A stretch of 34,604 nucleotides of DNA from an uncultured Pseudomonadota bacterium (GCA_949292335.1 CASEYY010000030.1:1-34604); one strand, 5' to 3'; numbered from the stretch's first letter, positions 16,508 through 25,269 are shown. Translations and numbers: made by a program. Notes: generated by a model not told the origin, from the sequence alone.

Positions 16508-17437
16508 CTATTTCTCCTCACAATTCAACCCCAAAAAAGCCAAAGCTTCTCTAAAATGCTCCGGCAACTCGGCAGTTATTTTCACATTTTTATATATATC
16601 GGATAAATCTATTTTATAGGCATGAAGATATAACTTATCTTTAATTCCATTAAATTTTTCTCTTTTTAAGCCAAAATATTTATCATCCCCGACGATTGGC
16701 GTTCCGATGTATTCCATATGAGCCCTGATTTGATGGGTTCGTCCGGTCAAAGGCGAAGCCCTAACCAAAGCGAATTTATCACCGAGATTATCCAAAACCT
16801 CATACTCGGTAACAGCCTTTTTACCATCTTCGACAATTATGGATTTTTCCCCCATTTTTTCCAGCGGAGCCTTAATTTCGCCTTTACTTTTTTTCGGACA
16901 CCCTTTTACCAACGCCAAATATGTCTTTTGCAAATTATGCTCACGAAAAGCCTTGGTCAAAATATCGGCGTTCTTTCTGTCTCTGGCCAAGACCAAAATA
17001 CCCGATGTATCTTTGTCGATTCTATGTACCAACTTGGGAGCTTCTTCATTACCGAATTTCAAGGCCTCCAGCATAGCATCAATATGCCGCACGGTATTGG
17101 TTCCGCCCTGCACCGCGAGCCCGCTCGGTTTATTAAGAGCGATAATGTTTTTATCTTTATAAATAACCAAGGATTGAATGAAAGCTTTATCGTTATCAGA
17201 AATTTTTCTTTCTTTTGTTGCCGATACCTCATCATTAAGCGGCGGAATTCTTATTTCTTGCCCTGCCGCCAACTTAAGCGATGTTTCACCTCTCTTACCA
17301 TCAATCTTAATTTGTTTGGTTCGCAACAATTTTTGCAATCTCGACAATGGTAGATTCGGATAATACTTCAAGAACCAGCGATTTAACCTCATCCCGTCAT
17401 CAATCTGTTTCACAACGACAATCTGGGGTTTATTCAT
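16508..17437 (-). CDS. RluA-family large-subunit rRNA pseudouridine synthase (RluC/RluD type)
   Basis: 309 aa. An N-terminal S4 RNA-binding domain (about 15-65) is followed by the pseudouridine synthase domain. The catalytic signature HRIDKDTSGILVLAR starts at 138, giving Asp141 as the nucleophile, and RTHQIRAHM is also present. RluC modifies U955/2504/2580 and RluD modifies U1911/1915/1917 of 23S rRNA in E. coli; the RluC assignment is favoured because alphaproteobacteria commonly place an RluC-like gene near the ATP12 gene, but I leave the symbol open. The ATG overlaps the rarA stop by eight bases. Confidence 0.92.
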   Translation of the reverse strand: MNKPQIVVVKQIDDGMRLNRWFLKYYPNLPLSRLQKLLRTKQIKIDGKRGETSLKLAAGQEIRIPPLNDEVSATKERKISDNDKAFIQSLVIYKDKNIIALNKPSGLAVQGGTNTVRHIDAMLEALKFGNEEAPKLVHRIDKDTSGILVLARDRKNADILTKAFREHNLQKTYLALVKGCPKKSKGEIKAPLEKMGEKSIIVEDGKKAVTEYEVLDNLGDKFALVRASPLTGRTHQIRAHMEYIGTPIVGDDKYFGLKREKFNGIKDKLYLHAYKIDLSDIYKNVKITAELPEHFREALAFLGLNCEEK

Positions 17438-18749
17438 TTTTCATTCCTTTCTGCCGTTGTTTTTCTTGCCGCAACTTATCAAAATATTCCACCCGTTTTT
17501 TAATTTCGCGTTCAAACCCGCGGTCTGCCGGATGGTATAACTTAACTCTTTGCATTCCCTCGGGAAAATAATTAGCCCCCGAAAACCCGTCTTCACAATC
17601 GGGATCATATTCATAACCCTCACTGTAACCAAGCTGTTTCATTAGCTTAGTCGGAGCATTAAGAATATTTTTCGGCGGCATCAAAGAACCGGTTTTTCTG
17701 GCCAAATCAAACGCAGCATGCATAGCTTTGTAAACGCCTACCGATTTCGGAGCCGTAGCAAGATATGCCGCCAGCTGCATAACCGCCAAATCCCCTTCCG
17801 GTGAGCCCAATCTCTCATAAGTATCCCAACAAGCAATAGCCTGAACCACCGCCCCCGGATCGGCCAAAGAAACATCTTCAATGGCAAATCTGGTCAACCT
17901 TCTGAGTATATATTTCGGATCCTCGCCGGATGTTATCATTCTGGCCACCCAATACAAAGCCGCATCGACATCGGAACCGCGTAAAGATTTATGTACAGCC
18001 GAGATAAGATTATAATGACCGTCACGTCCTTTATCATACACCGGAGCTCTGGAGCGGATTATTTTAACAATGGAATCTTTATCAAAAATCTCCCCGCTTT
18101 TGGCATAATTCCACACACTTTCGGCCAAATTCAAAATATACCTTCCGTCACCGTCGGCGATTTGTTTCATAAAGCTTCTCGCTTCATCATCAACCGGCAA
18201 TTTTTTTCCTTCCTCTTTCTCGGCTCGTTGCAATAATTCTTCAAAATTATCTTCATTTAAGCGATTCAATACAAAGACCTGACACCTTGACAGCAAAGCG
18301 GCATTAAGCTCAAAAGATGGATTCTCGGTCGTTGCACCGACCAAGATTATGGTTCCGTCCTCGACATAAGGTAAGAAACCGTCCTGTTGTGATTTATTAA
18401 AGCGATGAATTTCATCAACAAACAATAAAGTTCCGATTCCCTGATTAGCACGTCTTTCCTGAGCATACTGGAACACTCTTTTCAAATCGGCCACGCCGGA
18501 AAACACCGCCGAGATTTGTTCAAAATAAAGTTTGGTATTTTCGGCAATCAATCTGGCAATAGTGGTTTTTCCGCACCCCGGAGGCCCCCACAATATAAAA
18601 GAGCCCACTTTACCCGAAGCAAGCATTCTTCCAAGCGGTGCGTCTTTACCTATAACTTGCTCTTGCCCCACCACTTCATCCAAAGTCTTGGGACGCAATC
18701 TATCGGCCAGAGGTCTTTTAACCGTTGTTGAAAATAAAGTTTCTTCCAT
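17430..18749 (-). CDS. rarA: replication-associated recombination protein A (MgsA/RarA AAA+ ATPase)
   Basis: 439 aa. Opening RPLADRLRPKTLDEVVGQE, Walker A GPPGCGKT at 55-62, Walker B LLFVDEIHRFNKSQQD, sensor 1 GATTENPSFELN, and the C-terminal tetramerisation region containing PKSVGVYKAMHAA are all visible. RarA acts at stalled replication forks. The gene follows the VirD4-like gene by 69 bases without a terminator, so it may be read from that transcript as well as from its own promoter. It is the head of the rluC/D-asmA-atp12-acyP run. Confidence 0.96.
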   Translation of the reverse strand: MEETLFSTTVKRPLADRLRPKTLDEVVGQEQVIGKDAPLGRMLASGKVGSFILWGPPGCGKTTIARLIAENTKLYFEQISAVFSGVADLKRVFQYAQERRANQGIGTLLFVDEIHRFNKSQQDGFLPYVEDGTIILVGATTENPSFELNAALLSRCQVFVLNRLNEDNFEELLQRAEKEEGKKLPVDDEARSFMKQIADGDGRYILNLAESVWNYAKSGEIFDKDSIVKIIRSRAPVYDKGRDGHYNLISAVHKSLRGSDVDAALYWVARMITSGEDPKYILRRLTRFAIEDVSLADPGAVVQAIACWDTYERLGSPEGDLAVMQLAAYLATAPKSVGVYKAMHAAFDLARKTGSLMPPKNILNAPTKLMKQLGYSEGYEYDPDCEDGFSGANYFPEGMQRVKLYHPADRGFEREIKKRVEYFDKLRQEKQRQKGMKNE

Positions 18750-18818
18750 TTTTACGACTTCAAAACGATTCGTTTATTCATACCGGAAAATATATCAGAT
18801 TAGGCGGTTAAATAACAA

Positions 18819-21149
18819 TTATTTTTTTAAGGTAAACGGATTTTTATCCTCCGCCTCATAAACATCAAAAGCCCCTTCCTTCATCCACCAATCTTTTTCG
18901 TCGGTTTGCACTTTTTGTTGTTTTTCTTTCAAGGCTTGTTTTTTTTCTTTTATCTTATTTTCAATTTCGTCTCTATCATGTCGCTGGATTTCGTTAATTT
19001 CACTGATTGCAAAATCCATGTTTTCTTGCAATTCTGCCAAATCCTCTGCCGAGAATTTTCTTTTCCCGAAGATTTCGGTAATTTTCGGAGTATTAAGATC
19101 CGTAGCATTTTTATTAAACATCTCTTCGTCAGACAAAGTATAATCCGTATCCAAAACGACCAGTTTTTTAAAGCTCTCTTCATCATTAAAAAAGATATTA
19201 TCGGTCAGTATCGGTCGATTATAAAAGCCTTCGGCCAAAAGAATCTGGCAATCTTTGGTATCGAGATCCACCTCGCTGTCCAAATCAAAATACCGGGCCA
19301 ATTTTTCAAAATAATAGGCATTAGCGAAATATTTTCCGTCATATTTTTTTATTTTTTCTTTATATTGGGATATTTGCACAGCCTTTGTCGCAAAATTTGC
19401 CAGTTTGTGGAATTGATTGCTCAACAGTTGATTATTCTTAGCCTTAACGATTTTATATTCGGTATTTGTAACTATCGTCTCCAGATCATCATGGCCATAT
19501 GTTTTTTCGAGTAAATCCAAGCTATTACACAAGATTAATGTTGTTGCCTTTTTATTTTTCCCGCTTTCCAACAACTGAGCCAAATTTCTAATTCGTAAAT
19601 TATGCCCCACATCGTCGAGCACCAACATCATCGGCAAATCAGGAACATTCCCGTTCAAATTACGATACAATATTTCATCGACAAACATTTGGTTCAAGAT
19701 TTTTGACGGATAAGAATTAGCAAGCGAATAAACCGTAACCGGCTTAATCATATCATCCTTTTCATCAAACACTCCGTTTATATAATCAAAATCAAAGTCA
19801 TTACCGTCGGTTCTTTCTCTGACAGATTGATTGGTAAATATTTTAAAAGGCCGCAAAGCATAAACAAAAGCAATTTGCCGCTGTTTGGGCGACAGCATAA
19901 TCATTTTATTCAAGCCATCGACGGCCAACTCGCCGTAACCGAAGAGGACGGCTTCACGAAACAACGAAATAATCCAAGACTTCCAGTCTCTTTTTCCGTC
20001 ATCTTTATTGGTAATATAATTATCAATCAACCAATCGGTAATTGCGGCAAAACAAACATCTTTACCGCACCACTGCTCGGGAATACCGGCCCAACTTCCG
20101 ATAGGCATATAGTTTTCTTCATCTATGGCATTATCCGTCAACAAATCGACAGCTCTTTTGGCGTATTTATCCGGCATATGGATATAATAGCTCATAAGTA
20201 TTTCTTTATCTTCCTTATTAAGGTGTTTTCCCGATATTATTTTTTCCAAGAAATAGTCATTAGCCTGAGCCTGATTAACTTTTGCCGTCCAAAACTCCAA
20301 TATTGCGGCAATAAAAGTATAAGCCAACAAATTCCAATAGCTGTTTTTTTCCTTTTCGTTTACATCGATGACATATCCGGCAATTCTTTTGATATAAGCT
20401 TTTTTATCATCCGGATTTTGCGGAATATTTTTACGACACAACGGATTCCATCTTGGATAGAAAAGATTTTTATCCGGCTCGTCGACCAAATCCCAATTAT
20501 AATAAAACACTTTTCCCAAAGTGGCACGATATCCGGCAGTATATTTCGGCAAAGCTCCGGTCAAATCCATGGCGATTATTGAATATTTGTCGGCATTGAG
20601 TATTGACGGGATAGCCTCGTTTGAAGTTTTGCCGGTTCCCATTTCGCCGACACACAAAACAGATTTTGCTTCTGCAGTACTCAACAGTTCATCGGCAAAT
20701 TTTCCCAGCACGATACCGGAATTACCAGTAATTCCCATTTTTTTTATATCTGCCGGTTTGGCAAAATGATAAGTCAGGATATACCACAATCTAAAAGAAT
20801 ATCTTCGCTCCCAAAAAGCAAAGGTCAAGGTTATTATCATTATAAGTAGGACGATAACCGGGATTAGGAGCAGTGGCGAAAATTGCATTTGCCTTATATT
20901 TTGCAACAATTCTTTCCACCAGATAGAGTAAAGTTGCATTATATAAAACGGGTTATAAAATATCTCGGCCCAATCGCAATTTAAGCCTTCTCCAGGGATA
21001 AGCTCCAAGGCATAGGCTCCCTCTAAAAGGGCAAAACCAAACACGGAAATTCCCCAAAAACTAAAGTATGTAAGCAACAAAGCCGCACCGACATAAAACA
21101 ATGCTCTGATGCGACTTTTTTCTTCAGCTATGGAAATTTTCTCAACCAT
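18819..21149 (-). CDS. VirD4/TraG-like (type IV coupling protein) membrane ATPase
   Basis: 776 aa. Two N-terminal membrane segments (about 14-42 and 91-111) are followed by a cytosolic ATPase. Walker A is GEMGTGKTS (168-176), and SIIAMDLTGALPKYTAGYRA matches the D-x-K/T-G-E region of VirD4 proteins. Further on are PMMLVLDDVGHNL (Walker B-like), NLAQLLESGKNKKATTLILCNSLDLLEKTYG, and TNTEYKIVKAKNNQL. The order fits type IV secretion coupling proteins that hand substrates to a channel. Walker B reads D-D where family members have D-E, and the sensor Gln is Asn. The C terminus (about 700-760) is a charged coiled coil. No relaxase, VirB or pilus gene is seen nearby. A TraD/FtsK-like DNA pump is the alternative. 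Confidence 0.75.
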   Translation of the reverse strand: MVEKISIAEEKSRIRALFYVGAALLLTYFSFWGISVFGFALLEGAYALELIPGEGLNCDWAEIFYNPFYIMQLYSIWWKELLQNIRQMQFSPLLLIPVIVLLIMIITLTFAFWERRYSFRLWYILTYHFAKPADIKKMGITGNSGIVLGKFADELLSTAEAKSVLCVGEMGTGKTSNEAIPSILNADKYSIIAMDLTGALPKYTAGYRATLGKVFYYNWDLVDEPDKNLFYPRWNPLCRKNIPQNPDDKKAYIKRIAGYVIDVNEKEKNSYWNLLAYTFIAAILEFWTAKVNQAQANDYFLEKIISGKHLNKEDKEILMSYYIHMPDKYAKRAVDLLTDNAIDEENYMPIGSWAGIPEQWCGKDVCFAAITDWLIDNYITNKDDGKRDWKSWIISLFREAVLFGYGELAVDGLNKMIMLSPKQRQIAFVYALRPFKIFTNQSVRERTDGNDFDFDYINGVFDEKDDMIKPVTVYSLANSYPSKILNQMFVDEILYRNLNGNVPDLPMMLVLDDVGHNLRIRNLAQLLESGKNKKATTLILCNSLDLLEKTYGHDDLETIVTNTEYKIVKAKNNQLLSNQFHKLANFATKAVQISQYKEKIKKYDGKYFANAYYFEKLARYFDLDSEVDLDTKDCQILLAEGFYNRPILTDNIFFNDEESFKKLVVLDTDYTLSDEEMFNKNATDLNTPKITEIFGKRKFSAEDLAELQENMDFAISEINEIQRHDRDEIENKIKEKKQALKEKQQKVQTDEKDWWMKEGAFDVYEAEDKNPFTLKK

Positions 21150-21154
21150 AAGCT

Positions 21155-22261
21155 CTACCTACCCCGACCGCTTCGAAAAGGAATTATCCGCCGTTTAGTA
21201 TCTTTGTTTTTCTGTTTTTCGGCTTCCAGACTATCTCTCAAGGCTTTACGGGCAGCAAGTTCTTTTTGTTTTCTTTCTTCAATAATTCTCCGTAATTCCT
21301 CATTATGTGAATTAGCTTGTTTTTCTTGCTCAGACTTAGCATTATCCAATGCTTCTTTATCTTTAACTTCAGGTTTATCTGCTTTACCAAAAACCTTTTT
21401 TCCCATTTTAAGCAAAGTTTCAATACTTACGCCCTTGTCCTTTTGAAAATCCCACACACCGAACTCTTTACCGTCCCCCAGAAACAAATCCGTAAAATCA
21501 ACGCCTTTGTAATTTCCTTTATTTTTCTTTTTCGGAGCTAATATCCTAGCCAACTCTTCCGCCCCCGGTACTCTGCCCAGAGCTTGAGCAATCTGTTGCG
21601 GAGTAATAATGCATTCGCTCAAATCCAATCCGACGATATTAACTCCGGTAAAATCGACTCCGGTAAAGTCGACCCCGCGTAAATCAAGTTTGCTCAAATC
21701 TATATTTGCCAGATTCAAGCCTCGGAGATTCATATTTTTCAAGCTTAGCTTATGCGGATAATATTTTGCCAAATATTCAATTACGGCCTGCAATTCTTCC
21801 AAACCGGCTGCATCGATATCGACATCGACCAGTATGGCATTTTCTAAATCGGCATCGGTAAGTTTCACCCCGTGCATTTTAGCTTTGGCAAAATTTGTAT
21901 TCTGCAACACGGCACCGGAAAATATTGCACCGGTCAAATCAGCACCCGAAAGATTAGCACCGGTAAGATTAGCTCCCGAGAAGTCAACCCCGCGTAAATC
22001 GGCACCCGAAAAATCCACACCGCTCAGATTTGCCACCGAAAAATTAGCTCCTCGCAAATTTTCATTGGCAAATTTTCCGCTTTCCAAATTTTTACCTACG
22101 AACTGCAAATCATCGTCAAATGACACCTTTACATCATCACCTTGTTTTGCCACCCGATGCCAGGTACCGCCGTTTTCTTCACCGGCCAATTCTTTTTCAA
22201 AGGCGTCCGTTTGTTCTTTCAATCTGCTACGCAGCTCATCAAGTTTGTGTTCATCCGTCAT
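21155..22261 (-). CDS. pentapeptide-repeat protein with coiled-coil tail
   Basis: 368 aa, no signal peptide. After a charged N terminus (1-55), two blocks of A(D/N)LxG-type pentapeptides occur at about 57-150 and 176-220 (for example NLRGANFSVANLSGVDFSG), predicted to form a right-handed quadrilateral beta helix. A short linker region (about 225-295) is followed by a charged helical or coiled-coil tail (about 300-355) ending in a basic stretch, RRIIPFRSGRGR. The gene lies five bases before the VirD4-like gene and 69 bases after the SPOR lipoprotein gene. Function is unknown; pentapeptide proteins range from gyrase-binding proteins to secreted effectors, and the context would permit a scaffold or a substrate for the VirD4-like ATPase. 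Confidence 0.85.
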   Translation of the reverse strand: MTDEHKLDELRSRLKEQTDAFEKELAGEENGGTWHRVAKQGDDVKVSFDDDLQFVGKNLESGKFANENLRGANFSVANLSGVDFSGADLRGVDFSGANLTGANLSGADLTGAIFSGAVLQNTNFAKAKMHGVKLTDADLENAILVDVDIDAAGLEELQAVIEYLAKYYPHKLSLKNMNLRGLNLANIDLSKLDLRGVDFTGVDFTGVNIVGLDLSECIITPQQIAQALGRVPGAEELARILAPKKKNKGNYKGVDFTDLFLGDGKEFGVWDFQKDKGVSIETLLKMGKKVFGKADKPEVKDKEALDNAKSEQEKQANSHNEELRRIIEERKQKELAARKALRDSLEAEKQKNKDTKRRIIPFRSGRGR

Positions 22262-22330
22262 TAAAAAACCTCTGCTTCAACCACTTGCTAAGGTTAAGGG
22301 TAATTCAAAAATTACAATTTTACAAACAAA

Positions 22331-24082
22331 TTATTTCAAAATACATTCAAAACCCTGATTGATTACTTGATTGCATAAAGATTTAAGATTTTCTGGTTCT
22401 GGTTTTACTAAAATACGATGATACGACACACCGTTAACGACGGCATTCTCAATGAACATATCATATCCGGCCAACGCTTTTACATTATCTTTTAGTCTTT
22501 TTTGTTCTTCAATGGCGTTACCCATATCAGTATAGGCTCCGAGCTGTAATAAGGTTTTATTTTTGGTGCTTATCACAGGCTTTGCAACCGATTTTGTTTT
22601 TTGCTTTACCGGTTTGTTTTTTACCTTCTCATCACTACCGTCAATCAGCTCCTCAAGCCAACCGTCCTTATGAGCCCAAGCATTACCGCCGTCATCCCAT
22701 CTTGGCTGCTCTTTAACTGCCGAAAGCATAACGATTACATCTTTATTAAAGGCTTTTTGCAACACAGTTTCGATATCGGCAATTTTGGCCTTCAACATAT
22801 TTTTATCAAACGGTGACAATCCGGCCAAATAGTACAGGTTACGCAAAGCTGCGGCTCTTTCGGCCAATATCTGTGCTTCTTTTTGCTCCAAAGCGATTAT
22901 GGCGATTTCTTGGTTCAGCAAATCGATTTTTTCATAGTCCGGCAATTTATCTTTTTTCTTCATTTCCCGCAGTAGATTCTTAGCCTCGGACAATTTATAG
23001 CGGTTAGCCTCATAGTCAAATGAAGCTTTTTCGACCAACCGATAAGCCAATTCTACTTGTGTCATCACCAAAGCTGCCAATTCATCAAAAGCTTTTTGTT
23101 TGATTCTTTCGTCTTTTTTATCGTTTTGATATTCGTCTACGGCACTAAGCAAATTCATGGTAACTCTTTTGGCTTTATTAAAGAGTTCATTTTCATATCT
23201 CCCGTCATCGACTTTCAAGCCGTTAATATCAAGCCTTGCGACCGGAGGATAATCGACATAAGCCTGCCGTCTGGCCTTTGCGGTATTAAAAGATCCCAGT
23301 TGCTCTTTAGCCAAAGCAAATTCGCGGCGATTTGCGACTGCGGCATCGGCAAAAATATCGGGAGTATAATTCTTGTCAAAATCTTCCAGCTCGTAGAATC
23401 TCTTACCCGTCAAAGACAAATTTTTATCGGTGATTTTAAGCAACTGCGAATACTCGGTTGAGGTAAATTGCAACTGTTTTTTAATTTCGCCCAAATTATT
23501 CAAAGCCACTTCCAAATTTTTGCGGTAATTAAGTTGCGGTAGTGTCAATTCATCATTTTTGTACTGCTCGTTAAGTTTGGCCAAAACTTTTCCCTGTTGG
23601 GAGAGAAGCCTGTCAATTTTTTTAATCTGTTTAAGGGCGAATATTTCTTCTCTTTGCAGTTTTATGGCGGCCAAGCTCAAATTTTGAGCAGACTTTGCAT
23701 ACAAATTATTTTCGACATATCCCTGATTATCGGTCAACACGCTCATGGCATAAATATCGGCAAAATCCATAGCTCTTGCGGCATTATAGAGCTTATCCTC
23801 GGGCTGGCCGGCATCAAACATTGCCTCCACGGTTTTAACCGGATTCTCATTTTCGCCGTAGATTTTTTTAAACATATTCTGAGCGGAAACATCGGCGTTA
23901 TACTTTGCCGCTCTGGCCATGGCGTAATAGACATCAATTTTATCCGGAGCTTTTTCATAAGTACCGGTAAAGACCAAATCGGTAGTTTGCAAATCACTTC
24001 CCAATGATTTTTTATCTGCGGCACAAGCAGCCAGCAACATTGTAGCCGACAACATCAATCCGCGAGCGAAGTTCTTAATCAT
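22331..24082 (-). CDS. outer-membrane-efflux-like lipoprotein with C-terminal SPOR domain
   Basis: About 583 aa. Start 24082 (MIKNFARGLM) is chosen because a GGGGG-containing site lies just upstream and the peptide then has a lipoprotein signal with lipobox LAAC (Cys20); the open frame extends to 24115 with no ribosome site. The +2 residue is Ala, so sorting to the outer membrane is expected. The middle (about 40-460) is long helical and coiled coil and begins VYYAMARAAKYNADVSAQN, resembling TolC-type proteins; ALRNLYYLAGLSPFD at about 430 is also like them. The last 75 residues (LQLGAYTDMGNAIEEQKRL onward) look like a SPOR peptidoglycan-binding domain. OEP assignment is moderate, SPOR fair. 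First gene of the VirD4 cluster. Confidence 0.7.
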   Translation of the reverse strand: MIKNFARGLMLSATMLLAACAADKKSLGSDLQTTDLVFTGTYEKAPDKIDVYYAMARAAKYNADVSAQNMFKKIYGENENPVKTVEAMFDAGQPEDKLYNAARAMDFADIYAMSVLTDNQGYVENNLYAKSAQNLSLAAIKLQREEIFALKQIKKIDRLLSQQGKVLAKLNEQYKNDELTLPQLNYRKNLEVALNNLGEIKKQLQFTSTEYSQLLKITDKNLSLTGKRFYELEDFDKNYTPDIFADAAVANRREFALAKEQLGSFNTAKARRQAYVDYPPVARLDINGLKVDDGRYENELFNKAKRVTMNLLSAVDEYQNDKKDERIKQKAFDELAALVMTQVELAYRLVEKASFDYEANRYKLSEAKNLLREMKKKDKLPDYEKIDLLNQEIAIIALEQKEAQILAERAAALRNLYYLAGLSPFDKNMLKAKIADIETVLQKAFNKDVIVMLSAVKEQPRWDDGGNAWAHKDGWLEELIDGSDEKVKNKPVKQKTKSVAKPVISTKNKTLLQLGAYTDMGNAIEEQKRLKDNVKALAGYDMFIENAVVNGVSYHRILVKPEPENLKSLCNQVINQGFECILK

Positions 24083-24097
24083 AAAGCCCCCTGATTT

Positions 24098-24115
24098 TGT
24101 AACAAAATGTAACAA
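24098..24115 (-). repeat. tandem direct repeat TGTAACAA upstream of the SPOR lipoprotein gene
   Basis: TGTAACAA occurs at 24098-24105 and again at 24108-24115, a ten-base period, inside the short divergent region before the lipoprotein start codon. One helical turn between copies puts both on one DNA face, as in a regulator site. No binding protein is known. Confidence 0.4.
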
Positions 24116-24131
24116 GAATTTAAAAGCTTTT

Positions 24132-24148
24132 TACCAAAATAATTGGTA
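24132..24148. promoter_or_regulatory. palindromic operator candidate in divergent region
   Basis: TACCAA (24132-24137), 5-base spacer, TTGGTA (24143-24148): a perfect inverted repeat between the SPOR lipoprotein gene (minus) and the oxidoreductase gene (plus). It overlaps TATATG-like -10 sequence and would suit a dimeric repressor acting on one or both directions. Confidence 0.4.
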
Positions 24149-24196
24149 TATGTAAACCAAAATTAAAATTCTACAAACAATTTAGAGGTAAAAAAT

Positions 24197-25204
24197 ATGA
24201 CTAACCCGATTAGAGTTGCCATAATAGGTGCCGGTATGATGGGCAAGAACCATCTTAAAACATACAAGACATTATCTGAATTTGAATTGGTCGGCGTATA
24301 CGATATTGTTCCTGAAGCAGCCGCTGCTGCAGCCGAAACTTTTGGCATTAAGGCATATAAATCATTAGAAGAAGTTGCTGCCGATGTTGATGCGGTAAGT
24401 ATTGTTACCACCTCGGTAACCCATGCCGAAGTCGGTTTGTTTTTCTTAAACAAAGGCATTCACTGCCTGATGGAAAAACCGCTTGCCACTACCGAAGCCG
24501 AGTGCCAAGAATTAATCTCAGCCGCTCACCGCAACAATGTAACCCTTTTGGTCGGCCACATCGAACAGTTTAATCCGGCCATTGAGCAATTACACAAAAT
24601 TTTGGCCGACAATTCGCAAATCTGCTCTCTTGAAGCTCGCAGAATGTCGGCAGCCTCCGGCCGTATTACCGATGTTGATGTTGCCATGGATTTGATGATT
24701 CACGATGCCGAGATTATTTTGTCTTTGGTAAAATCGCCGGTAGTAGATGTTCAAGCCTCGGCGGTTCGCACCAACAAATCACCGGCCGGCAAAGATTACA
24801 TCACTGCCATGGTTGAATTTGCCAACGGTGTTACCGCGGTATTAACCGCTTCTCGCATCACTCAATCAAGGATTCGCACTTTGAATGTTACCACCAACGA
24901 CAACTACATTGATTTGGACTTTATCAACCAAAGTATTGCCGTTCATTCACAAGGTCGTATGCATGGTGTTAATGCCAATGACTTACCGGAAAATCTGCGT
25001 TATGGTTTGAAAGGAAGCGTTGAAAACCTGTTTATCATGCAATCGCAACCTCTTGCATCTGAACTCAATCACTTTGCCAACTGTATCAGAGGCAAAGAAA
25101 TGCCGAGAATTTCCGGCGAACAGGCTTTAGATGCCCTAAGAGTAATTTGGGCGGTGCAAAATGCCGTAAATTTTAGTTCCAATCTGCAAATGGCCGCAGA
25201 ATAA
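24197..25204 (+). CDS. Gfo/Idh/MocA-family NAD(P)-dependent oxidoreductase
   Basis: 335 aa. An N-terminal Rossmann fold with IIGAGMMGKNHLKTY (9-23) and the family EKP motif (93-95 in LMEKPLATTEAE) are followed by GHIEQFNPAIEQL and MDLMIHDAEIILSL, where a conserved His lies. The GHxE-x-FNPA pattern is frequent in members acting on UDP-N-acetylhexosamines, such as GnnA and WlbA; the substrate is not provable here. A UDP-GlcNAc 3-dehydrogenase role in lipid A or surface sugar synthesis is a reasonable guess, but no partner aminotransferase is in the window. GAGG lies nine bases before the ATG. It is divergent from the VirD4 cluster and ends at a strong terminator. Confidence 0.88.
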   Translation: MTNPIRVAIIGAGMMGKNHLKTYKTLSEFELVGVYDIVPEAAAAAAETFGIKAYKSLEEVAADVDAVSIVTTSVTHAEVGLFFLNKGIHCLMEKPLATTEAECQELISAAHRNNVTLLVGHIEQFNPAIEQLHKILADNSQICSLEARRMSAASGRITDVDVAMDLMIHDAEIILSLVKSPVVDVQASAVRTNKSPAGKDYITAMVEFANGVTAVLTASRITQSRIRTLNVTTNDNYIDLDFINQSIAVHSQGRMHGVNANDLPENLRYGLKGSVENLFIMQSQPLASELNHFANCIRGKEMPRISGEQALDALRVIWAVQNAVNFSSNLQMAAE

Positions 25205-25223
25205 ATACTTGCCAAAACCAAAA

Positions 25224-25259
25224 CAAAGGGGCATAAAAGAAATGCCCCTTTGTTTTTTT
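25224..25259 (+). terminator. strong intrinsic terminator directly upstream of truA
   Basis: An 11-bp perfect stem, CAAAGGGGCAT (25224-25234) with ATGCCCCTTTG (25242-25252), a 7-base loop, then seven T (25253-25259). The truA ribosome-binding sequence GAGG begins at 25260, immediately after the T tract, so no promoter can lie between the terminator and truA. Confidence 0.9.
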
Positions 25260-25269
25260 GAGGATAATG

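Noticed and set aside
16718-17353. 211-codon plus-strand frame opposite rluC/D
   Set aside because: It is fully antisense to a clear pseudouridine synthase and has no recognisable motif.
19827-20582. 251-codon plus-strand frame opposite the VirD4-like gene
   Set aside because: It is antisense to a well-supported coding region, has no ribosome site, and its residues (isoleucine-, phenylalanine- and serine-rich) look like a shadow of AT-rich coding DNA.
18819-24082. conjugative plasmid or ICE reading of the VirD4 region
   Set aside because: There is no relaxase, integrase, VirB component or att repeat, and it is embedded in core genes.
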